64,000 nucleotides of DNA from Cinclus cinclus (Eukaryota > Chordata > Aves > Passeriformes > Cinclidae), in the NCBI RefSeq assembly GCF_963662255.1, contig NC_085060.1, forward strand, positions 7,999,630-8,063,629. The letters run 5' to 3'. The position numbers and the translations under genes were made by a program. Shown here piece after piece: positions 55,001-64,000 of the stretch (the stretch's first letter is position 1; each line of letters begins with the position of its first letter). Under the pieces are notes generated by a model that was not told the DNA's origin, searched no databases, and worked only from the letters and a program-made list of their open reading frames with translations.

Positions 55001-58000
55001 ATAAGGGAAAAAACCCAGCAGAACCATCTTGCCATCCAATTGTTTTCTATATAAACATTATAGATATGAAAGAACTCTTAATTTCCATCATGAAGCAATA
55101 AGCATCTGCAAACTGACAAAAATCAGTGCTTTGCCCAGTAGATGAGTTTTGCAGGTCCCATGCAGGCTGGCTTCCCACAGTTCTCTCTCCAGGGCAATTC
55201 AGCATTTGCAGCAGTTCATGTGGCTGAATCTGGACCCTGAAATGAGAACCTGTGCCAAAGCAGCCATCATGAGCATCCCTGTGCACGCCCCAGCACCATT
55301 TTTTCCCAATGAGCACACGGCTGGCAGCCAGAGGACTCCCAAAGAGCCACTCTTCCACAGGAGCTCAGAGCAAACAGAAGGGTGATCAGCATCTGCCTCT
55401 CCTCATCACCGAGCTGCTCAGCACTGACCTTGGAGTCGGCCCCAATGGGTTTCTTGCACTCGGTGCAGGTGTTGGCACAGAACTTCTCGAAGCACTTGAC
55501 GCAGCAGTGCCTCCCCTCCTTCTGCACGTACTTCTTGCCCTGCAGCGGGTCGCGGCAGTAGTGGCAGTCGAAGCGCTCCGACATGGTGCCCACGGTGTAG
55601 CTGCCAGGCCCTGCAAGAGCACAGTGGCTGAGGGGACAGCACTGGGGCCCTGAAAGCTGCTCCAGCTTCCTGGGGCTGGGCAGATCAGTAGGAGAAACGT
55701 GGCTCAGGAGTAAGCATGTAGTGGTGGTGGTATCACACTTCTCTGGGGCTCCTTGATGGAGCAAGCAGCTCCAATTGAGAAGTCTCAAACCAGACTTTTC
55801 CCCATCCCATTGTTAAGTGGAAGGATGGTAGACTGGTTTATTTATGTACTGCACGTTAAGCAAGGGTAATGACGCCCAATCACTCCCTGGGAGCCCCTTA
55901 GTTCATTACCACAGGTCTCAGTGAGGTCCTGGCTGAGGCACTGCATCACTTGTGTGCAGAAATCACCAACAAACATGAGCAGAGTGGAGTTGTTTCCATG
56001 TTTCCAGCCTGAACCTTCAGCAGCTGTAGCCTTCCATGGCCTTTTGTGTTGGATATTTGTGCAGCTTCCAGCTGCCTCTTTTCACCAGGCTTTCACATAT
56101 CAAATCGTAAAGGGAAAAAAAATATCCAAGAAGAAATCTGCCTCCATGGAGAGCAGTTCACACTATCAAGGCTCTGCCAAAGTCTGATGTTCCACCATGG
56201 CCAGGGAGCTGTCAGTGGGTGTAGGGAATCTTTACTGGAGGATTTTCCACTTTGGCTCACACTTTGTCCCCAGACACCCATCCCTTCCTGCACTCCCAGT
56301 CTCCTGCTAATGGCTCCCTCCATTCCATGCACACTTCCTCAGCAGAAGCCACCAACACTCTTGCAAGGAGGCTACAAGGGCTCAGGGAATCCTGGACTGG
56401 TTTGGGTTTGAAGGAACCATAAAGATCATCTTGTTCCAAAACCCCCACTATGGACAGGGGTCCCAGCCACTACATCAGGTTGCTTAAAGTCCCATCCAAC
56501 CTGGCCTGGAGCATTTCCAGGGAGGAACATAAGAGTTACAGAAGTCCATGGAGTGCCACAGAGGCAGCTCCATCCCTGCCTCTGCCACTTGTGCCCCTGG
56601 AGTCCCAGCACTGCAGAGCCCATTTCCCAGCACACAGGGACACAGCCTTGAACCTTCTGCATCATCATCAACCAGATGAGAAATGTGGCTGTGGTCTGAC
56701 AGCAGGGACTGCCAAGAGGAAATGTCCTCTCTTCCTGATAGAGCAGCAGCATCAGCACAGAGCAAGGAAGGGATAGGACAGAGTCAGGCCATACAAATTG
56801 CTGGTGCCTCCATCATGTGGCCTCACCTTGGACCACCCCACCCACCCACCCTGGAGCCTGTTCCTCACAGAGCTCAGTGTTACAACAGTGCTTATTCCAG
56901 CTGTGCTGCTCCAAGCCCAGCACAATGTGCCTTTATAAACCAAACCAGTAGGGGTTTTGGGGTGCAGAGAGAGTGTGTCACTCCTGGCTGTGCCCTCACA
57001 ACAAAGCAGGGTCAGTGGGATTCTGTTGGGCTCACCCTTGTCTGCAGGATGCTCTTGGTCTGCCCTGTTATGGGCCTGTTCACAGGATTTTCATGAACAC
57101 TTCCCCACCCCAGTAATTCCAGATATACAGTCATCTGTAGGGCCCATCCTCACCAGACCACTGCAGCACACCAGGAACAGCCCCACACTGCTGAGAGGAC
57201 TTTGCCATCACAACAAAGCATCTGCCTCATCTGCTCCCAGGAAGAGTGGGACTCACATCTTGCAGGCTTTAAAATCCAGGAGTCATCACACTGTCTCCTC
57301 TCAGTAACACAGGGCCAGAACAAGCTGAAGGATTTATATTTCAGAAAACAGGACAGAGAGCCCTAAAGAAAAGTATCACAAGGGGAGCTGCAGCAGAAGT
57401 GGAGGCTTTATTCACACCCTTTTCCTTCCCCTAAAACTGACAGAGGCAGGCTGGAGGCCAAGCTGGTAGGAATTGTATTTTGTGAGGGGACCAAGGTGTG
57501 GAAATATTCCTTGGCAAGGCCAGGGGACATGGTGCTGACAGCTACAACTAGGGCTTTGAGGTACCTGTTCAAATGAAACACATAAACAGCTGGGAAACAT
57601 GGAAACTGTGTGAGCCCCCACCAATTCTGCAGAGCTCTAGCAAGCAGGTGGGCTTTATTTGGAAGAAATGCAATTGCAGAGTCCAGGACAAATGGTATTG
57701 AAACGTCCCCGATCTCAGGTTTAGGGTTGTTTTCAACCTGAACACATAATCTTGAAAGTATGGCTCAGGGAGCAACATAACCCCGTGTTCCCATGTAACA
57801 CATCATGTGCTAATGTGAGACACGTTTATCACAGCAGCTCTGGAGCTCCACAGGCAAATTAACAGTAGGGCTGGCAGCCCCCAGACTGGGCTGTGCATGC
57901 AGCTCCTGCCTGCCTCGTGCATCACACACATCAGAAACCTTTCTCGTGCACAGGCAGGGGCATGAATTTGCTTCCAGCTTTTCCAGAGGCTTCCTGCCCT

Positions 58001-61000
58001 CAGTGCTATCATTCCTGAATTCCTGATCTAGAGCCAGGAAAGGCACATCTGTCCCCTTGCCTGCAATGAAGATGCAGTGGTGGCATTGCCCCTGCAAATG
58101 TGCTGGCTGCTCATGGCTCTGCTCACCTGTGCCACGTCTAGAGCCTACATCAGCCAGACCATGTCCCACAGAAGCAGGACCAGCCCACCCAGGGTATGGT
58201 GCACAAGAGCCCTGAAAGCCACCAGTGTGTGGCAGATGGAGCCTCAGGCCAGTAGCTGCTGTGTTGGGACCACCAGATTATTTTCCCCAAATGGAGCAAA
58301 CATCTGCGGACACTTTAGGGTTCAGCTTCATTTCGTATCCTACAGCTGCTCCCCTCAGGAGTCCTGTCCTCTCTCATGGAAGGTAAACAGAGCAGATATT
58401 TATTTTGCTCTGTATAAAAATAAATGTCTAAAATAAAAATAATTTTCTAAAACCTGCATGGCACCAGGTCATGGGCTTGGACTTGTTTATCTCTGTAATA
58501 ACCTGTTCACCCTCCTGCTGCACCAGGTCCCCACACCATAACTTTGCAGAGATTCCAGGTATATTAACCCTGGCCTGTCTTTACTGTCTGAAACGTAGGC
58601 AAGTTATGAAACTAAAGGTATGCTGAGTATATGGGAGAATCATTATTTCCTCAGGGTCTTTATTTAGTGCCCTCATCATCACTTCCCATATGAGCAGTGC
58701 AGTAGCTGCTGAGCACAGGGTAGGGATTCACACCAGGGGTACAATAGTGCTACAGCAACCAAAAATCAGGGAAAGCACTCAGCAAACTACCACTAAAACC
58801 CAGAGCACTGAACCTCTGTGGTTCTTTTCACACTGCTGTGCTTAAAGTGAGAGCAGTGCGTGCAGATATTCTAGCTTGGAAGTCACTTAAGCACATGTTT
58901 CTGTGGCTGTACCTTTACACCAGACTATGGCATGTCTGAGGTGACAGCCTGGTCAAATGTCTCTTGTTTAACCCCAGGAGAATCACATACCCTGAGGACA
59001 TGCACTGATCCAAGCTCCATGTCAGCTTGACACTGAGGCCCACAGAATGGGATTTAGAAAGCAGAGGAAAAGTATGGATAGGCTGGAACTATTCCCCCTC
59101 CCAGGCATGTGCAGAGGATTGTTCTGTTGGAGAGAAACAGGTGGAAGCAGCAAGCACAGGCAGCTGGGGAGAAGGGTGAATGAAGAATGTGCCATCCTTA
59201 AATAGCCTAGAGGACCCTCAATAAGACAGAAAGAAAAATACAGTTGTACTTCCAGAAACTAATCTCACTCTAAGCAAGGAATCCCTATCCCACCAGCACT
59301 GGCAGGGTGTTCTCTAAATGTAGCTCCCTGATGGATTTGGCTACAGCTGGAGGGCAGAAAGCCAGGCCAGTGTCCTTCTCAGATATCAGGGTGTTTGGCA
59401 CAAAGACCCACTGGAATACAACCCTAACACTTACCTGACCACAGAGGTGCCAGTTTGCCACTTGTCCCCTGAAAGCATCTTCTACTTGGCAAAAACAGCC
59501 CTTGGACAGCCACACCTTCCATCCTTCAGAGACCTCAGACTCTCAGGCCCCAGAGGCTTCCCTGCACCTCAAGTGGTATCAGCACCAAGCAGGCACAAGG
59601 CTCACTGAGGGTCACATCTACACCCTGCTGCATGGCCAGCTTTGGGATGGAAAAGGTACAGACCTAAGAAGTGCCACCCCACAAAAGCTGCTGCATCCAC
59701 ACAACTCCTGCCTCCCCCTGAGCTCCTTCCATCACCCTGGGTTGGTTCATCCCAGTTCAGCCAAAAATCCAAAGCAGCATCAGAGTGGTTTGCACAATAA
59801 ATGGAACCAAAGCATTCAGGGAAGGGAGCTGAAGCACAGCTGATAAGCAAAGCACTTAGCACAGGCTATGTGTTAATGTCTCTGGGGAATATGTTTAAAT
59901 GTGATAAACCACCAAGGAAGAACTTGAAGTGTAGTCTGTAAACACAACCAGAGAAACTGTACTTACACTTAACAGATTATTCTGCCACTTAAGAAAGAAG
60001 GTGAGGTTGGAGTTTTAACCCTCTGTCCTACACACAGTTGCATATGGAAGAAAAAGAGCTTTTTGACTCTCCATTAGCTTTCTTTTTTTCTCAGCAGACT
60101 GAGTACACAGCCCCACACTGCCAGGCACTGGCTACACCTGCCTGTTTCAGATCAGTCCTGGCAGCCCTGGTCTGTCACCTGAATTACTATTCTCAGCATT
60201 CCTCTATGCAATGTCGCATGGTTTGCTATAAATACCTGGGAAACCCTTAAAAGAAGGGTTCTGTTAATCCCAAATGCAAAGTGACACTCAGGACTGAATT
60301 GGCACAAACATTTGCAAAGCCCAAGGAAAGACAGAAAAGAAATCTCCTGTAGGTCGTTTTTGCTGGGGGGGGGTGAGAATACCAGAGCTGTGCTGTTCCA
60401 TTGCCAGGCTGGGGCATGTACGAGTCTCATACTCTATAATTCAAAAATTAATCTGTTGATAAAATGAAAGCTTCTTTATTTAGAGCAAGAACAGCTCCAA
60501 GTTCCTCAGGCGGTTGCCAAAAACATTCCCTACGGTGCTATTGCCACCATTGAGCACATCCCAGTCATTACTAAATCTTCACAGTTCCCCAGGGAAGTAG
60601 GGACATGCTGTTTATTAAAAATCACTGGCCCAGCCCCACAAACACTTCCCCAGGGATTGCTTTGGCACTCAGTGCAGAGCTCAGTAAAGGCTAACAAGAC
60701 ATCACTGCCTCAAGTAAGGCTGAGCACTTTAGGCAGAGTTTAAGCAACAAAGTCCAAACCTTCCAAAACAAAACAAATCCTGTTCAGTAACTAACTCTGT
60801 GGCTGCATTAATTTTGTCCTTTGAGACTCCCCTATTATGTTCCCAGCTAAGCACTGGTCTGCCCCACCTCAGCAGCTGGATGCCCTTCTCACACCCAGGT
60901 GCTCCCAGGTGCCACAATGAGATTTCCTCCTGCTCTGGAAAATTCAGCCCCACCCTAAGCAGGCACTGTGATACCCCCACAGCTGCCCTGGGGTTCCCAG

Positions 61001-62316
61001 TGGTCTGCAGGATCAGACACCATGCTGTGACTGTTTGGCAGCAGCATTCCAACCTCAGCATCTGCTCAGAACACCCTGCAGCATTCATATTACAGCACAA
61101 CATCAAGTCTGTGAGTTCTTCCCCCAGGGGACATCCCCTGTGGAAGATAAGATAAAAATTATATAGCTGGGAGTGTAATGGAAGGATGCTTCAGCATTGG
61201 TCAGTCTTGTGGGCTGAAGTTAAACATCTTCTTACATCAAATGACACCACAGCAGTCAGATTTTACTCACAATGATGGCCTGCATAACATGTATGTGCAT
61301 GTATGTTATAGCAAATCCTGAGCAGTTACATCCTGTGCAAGCAGCCTCACGTGTGTGCCTTGTCCTGGGAAGTTGAACAGGAAGCTGAGCAGCAAACTGA
61401 GCCTTTTCTCCCCAGTTCTGGGGAGGCTCTATGTTCCCAAGTCTCACGAGCTCCCCTGGCTCCTGGTGTGCAGCAGCTCGGTTTGAGGAGCTGTGCCCTG
61501 AACTGACACCTTCTCCCCATCACCCACAGCCACATCAGGCACATCCACCCTCAGGGCTGTGCCTCACCAAGAGATGCAATGGCACTGCCACTGTACTGTG
61601 GTGTAGGGCTGTGAATATGTCCTGGACATGCAGAAAAACAGCTTCTAAGAGTGAGATAGGCTTTCAAAAATCCTAAAGAGCTTCTGATTGTCTTCAGCTG
61701 CAGGGCTAGAGGAATGATTCAGGATGGGAAAGCACGGCAGAGCTGCATGCCATGGTGTCATGTAAAATATATCTCAAGATTCCTGTCAGTGTTAATGGAA
61801 AAATTAACATTTTCCTATCACTGGTAAGGGTCAGCCCATCTGAACTAAAAGACAAACAAGAGAAGAGGGACTAACCACAAACTTCCCACCAGAGCAGAGC
61901 AAACTATCTGGGTTTACACACTGGTCTCCCCTCTGCTCTGGGTTTCTCTGCTCACTGCAATTAACTTACAGCAAGGAGGAGCACTGTCCCCCATTTTCAC
62001 CAAGTCTTGCTCAAATAGCAGCTGAGTCCCAGCCTTCCCACAGCAGAAGATACAAAAACATTTATCATCCAATGCATTTTACAAAATAAACGAGGCCACC
62101 ACCACCACTGTGCTCCAGCACCAGTCTCCCACAATAGTTATCAGCCCATTTGCCATCAGGAGTTACAGCTGCAGATTTCTGAGGTTTAAGTCTGCATTCA
62201 AAGTTATTTCTCTGGCACAGGAGCCTTTTAGCAAAACCTTCCTCCCCATTTTCCAGGTATACTCCCACAACACGTGGCAGCACATCCACTTTACCTGTGT
62301 GCCTGTGGAAAGCCAT
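51942..62316 (-). CDS. FHL1: four and a half LIM domains protein 1 (whole gene, both start sites)
   Basis: LIM-only scaffold protein. In vertebrates FHL1 is abundant in skeletal and cardiac muscle, where it sits at the sarcomere, focal adhesions and nucleus, and human mutations cause reducing-body and related myopathies. Five core exons (156, 178, 170, 187 and 155 coding bases) join in phase to 281 residues, against 280 for the main human form. Order: an N-terminal half LIM (about 7-31), then four LIM domains (about 40-92, 101-153, 162-212, 221-275), each with Cys/His zinc-ligand patterns such as [33 protein letters not shown] and [11 protein letters not shown]. Landmarks are [35 protein letters not shown] and [20 protein letters not shown] further coding exon at 62295-62316 gives an isoform extended by 16 residues (297 total). 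No damaged zinc ligand or frameshift is seen. Confidence 0.97.
52867..53053 (-). CDS. FHL1: FHL1 exon, LIM3 and start of LIM4
   Basis: Acceptor tttctcccag, donor ACAG|gtatgt; phase 0 to 1, 187 bases. Encodes [20 protein letters not shown], then [20 protein letters not shown] and [10 protein letters not shown], covering LIM3 and the first LIM4 ligands. Confidence 0.97.
53613..53782 (-). CDS. FHL1: FHL1 exon, LIM2 and start of LIM3
   Basis: Acceptor tctgttgtag, donor AGAAT|gtaagt; phase 1 to 0, 170 bases. Encodes [20 protein letters not shown], then [20 protein letters not shown] and KTCAKCKN. Confidence 0.97.
54276..54453 (-). CDS. FHL1: FHL1 exon, LIM1 and start of LIM2
   Basis: Acceptor ctcattccag, donor TTGCAG|gtactg; phase 0 to 1, 178 bases. 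Encodes [20 protein letters not shown], then [20 protein letters not shown] and [10 protein letters not shown]. Confidence 0.97.
55429..55610 (-). CDS. FHL1: FHL1 first core coding exon (half LIM)
   Basis: The acceptor gctcttgcag begins the exon at 55610. The internal ATG at 55582-55584 starts [20 protein letters not shown], and the exon ends ADSK at donor CCAAG|gtcagt, phase 0. The 26 bases before this ATG are also open and read PGSYTVGT in the phase supplied by the exon at 62295. The exon is therefore 5' UTR plus start for the short form and wholly coding for the long form. Confidence 0.95.
55611..62294 (-). other. FHL1 long-isoform intron (6.7 kb)
   Basis: Lies between the upstream alternative exon and the half-LIM exon. 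Contains one CR1 relic (56398-56530). Non-coding first exons of shorter FHL1 transcripts may lie here but cannot be recognised from sequence alone. Numerous open frames of 60-140 codons lack support. Confidence 0.65.
56398..56530 (-). mobile_element. CR1 LINE 3'-end fragment (antisense)
   Basis: Contains accataaagatcatcttgtt, ctatggacaggggtccc, caggttgcttaaagtcccat and ccaacctggcctggagcatt, in the order expected for the reverse complement of an avian CR1 3' end. Truncated and non-coding. Confidence 0.85.
62295..62316 (-). CDS. FHL1: FHL1 alternative first coding exon (long isoform)
   Basis: On the - strand ATG GCT TTC CAC AGG CAC ACA G is followed by gtaaag. It encodes MAFHRHT and a split Gly. 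Joined in phase 1 to the exon at 55610 it reads [20 protein letters not shown], which aligns without gaps to the N-terminal extension of the long human FHL1 isoform (begins MASHRHSGPSSYKVGTM, recalled). The 5' end of this exon was not determined. Confidence 0.85.
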
Positions 62317-64000
62317 GGTCAGCAGCCCAAAGTCACCAGCAGCCCCTCAGGTAATGGAGTTCACAGTCTCCAGGCTGATAAGGAGCTGCCCCATTTGATA
62401 ACATACATTTAAACGGAGCCTATTAATATGGACAGGACTCCTACCAGATGTCCATTCCCCTCCCCAGAGATCACAACCTTAATCCCCCTTGGAAATTCTT
62501 ACCATTTTAGGTGATCTGAGGGAGAAGAATAGGATCCTGAGACCTCTAGGTCTCTGCAGGCAACAGTCAAATACCTGCCCAGCTACTCAGCACCCAAATT
62601 AGTCCCAAAGGCAGAATGAACTCATGAACTTGACCCCATGCTGGTAGTATTTGGCCTTGGCTTTAGAGTGAGATTGTGTCTCGTATCAGTCCTGAGCTAA
62701 ATTACAGACCCAACATTAATGCTGCTCTGACATGGCAGAAGGGAAGAGCTGGATCATAGCCCTGTGGGGGCCAGAGGGGCTGCAGCCCCAGGAGCCAGCA
62801 AAGGGCTGTCTTCTGGCCCAGAAAGGATGTGGTTGAACCCCAGGGGACTCAGCTGACAGCCCACAGAAGTACCAGCACATCCATTCATGGTTGTGTTGGA
62901 TTTGCTCTCAACATGGAGGCCACACTGAAGTTTCACTGCCAGTAACACTGGTCCTTCCCCAGCTTCTTCCTTAAAGAAGCTCTCAGCATTAACTGCTCAA
63001 AGAGAGAAAATCCCTGAAGAGCAGCACTCAGAAAGGTGGGTGTCATGATATGGGGCTTCTCTAGCATCTGGCATGGCTTTAGAGGCACTGGCTCATGCCT
63101 CTGTCTTCTTGACTCAGGTGTCCACAGAGCTCTCAGGAAGATCCCAGCTCCATGGCTCCAGCTGACCTGTTTCCACCCAAATCACAGCAGGAAGGGAGGG
63201 AATCTGGCTCGTGGTCACTGCTGTGGGGACCCCCAGGTTGCAGCAGCCCTGCACTCCCTCTGGATTATGCAACTGCTGCTGGCCACGCTCAGGGCTGGGG
63301 GCCAGGGACGCCCAGCTGCTAATCCTGCCTCCCCACTGACGCACTGCACGGCCGTGGGAAAGTCACTGAACCTCCCTGACAGCCACTGGGAAGAGCCAAT
63401 GTTTATCATTCCTTCCAGGGAGCCCTTCGTGGTGGTGTCTGGCCTCTGAAGAGCAACCCTGCTAGAGCCAGGAACATCTCTGCTTCCTGCTTGCGGAGGT
63501 CCATGGAACTCCTCAGACACGTGCACAGTCTCCAGCCTCAGTGCTGGGCTTGGTGAGCCCCTGAGCCTTCACAGCCATCTTAGCCCCCCTAGACATCATG
63601 TGCACAAGCTCAGCATCTCACCAGCATCCTGACATCTCCACGTTCCCAACACGGCCTGGAAAAGGCCACTCTTGACAGCATGCCATTCCAAAGGAGCACA
63701 GCATGGATCCACTGGTACAGCAGATTGAGGCTGGGAAGCATGCTAAAATACAAATGCACCGAAACACTTTGGCAAGGAAAAACCCAATGTTATTCTGCCC
63801 CAGCTCATCTATAAATTCCAGCAAATTGTTTGCATAATTCAGATGGCAACAGGAACCCTAACAACTGGTATTTTCCTGTTCTAATCTTGCTGTGCGCAAT
63901 GTAATATTTACAGACATGAGTTCATTTTTGGCAATGCACTTAGAGTTTGCACCATTAACCAACCTCATTCCTTTCTAGCTCCCTGCACAAAGCTCTGGCA
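62317..64000. other. FHL1 5' flank or upstream intron, nothing recognised
   Basis: Probably contains the 5' UTR of the alternative FHL1 exon just above 62316, then intron or promoter sequence. No CpG island, transposon or coding exon could be supported. Confidence 0.5.

Larger units (their letters stand above)
52097..55428 (-). other. FHL1 introns between the core exons
   Basis: Introns 52097-52866, 53054-53612, 53783-54275 and 54454-55428, all GT-AG on the - strand. No additional exon comparable to mammalian alternatively spliced FHL1 exons was recognised. Confidence 0.6.

Noticed and set aside
55267..55788. 173-codon FHL1 open frame extended at both ends
   Set aside because: It reads through the acceptor at 55611 and the donor at 55428, so only the middle is exon.

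Overview
This is a stretch of vertebrate nuclear genome, almost certainly from a bird. The genes are split into short exons with canonical GT-AG introns. The background is about 40% GC and poor in repeats, and the few recognisable transposon relics are CR1-type LINE 3' ends, the typical avian interspersed repeat. There are no bacterial-style operons, no CRISPR array and no mobile gene cluster. I assign bird with good confidence; a passerine is only a guess.

The window holds two protein-coding genes arranged tail to tail. MAP7D3 (microtubule-associated MAP7 family) lies on the + strand from its start codon at 7619 to a C-terminus near 47.7-49.25 kb. I resolved 19 coding exons with compatible splice phases, plus one terminal exon that is only a candidate. 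One expected coiled-coil exon is missing and probably lies in the 200-N assembly gap at 43324-43523. FHL1 (four and a half LIM domains 1) lies on the - strand. Five core coding exons (51942-55584) give a 281-residue protein, and an upstream alternative coding exon at 62295-62316 adds the 16-residue N-terminal extension known from the longer mammalian isoform. The FHL1-MAP7D3 convergent pair matches human Xq26.3, which supports calling the MAP7-family member MAP7D3 rather than MAP7, MAP7D1 or MAP7D2.

Layout: 1-6.7 kb is intergenic with no gene I can support. 6.7-7.4 kb holds CR1 fragments, including an inverted pair that abuts the promoter. 7.3-8.0 kb is the MAP7D3 CpG-rich promoter and first exon. 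7.7-20.5 kb is a large first intron. 20.5-49.3 kb holds the remaining MAP7D3 exons. About 49.3-50.4 kb is the likely MAP7D3 3' UTR, and 50.4-51.1 kb is a short spacer. About 51.1-55.6 kb is the FHL1 3' UTR and core exons. 55.6-62.3 kb is the FHL1 long-isoform intron with one CR1 relic. 62.3-64 kb is further FHL1 5' sequence with nothing else recognised.

Functionally both genes concern the cytoskeleton. From family knowledge, MAP7D3 binds microtubules with its N-terminal coiled coil and kinesin-1 with its C-terminal coiled coil. FHL1 is a LIM-only scaffold of muscle sarcomere, focal adhesion and nucleus. Nothing in the sequence shows that they are functionally coupled. I found no undescribed system; the most interesting observations concern splicing: a tandem-repeated splice donor, a microexon, alternative acceptors, an exon lost to a gap, and a conserved alternative N-terminus.
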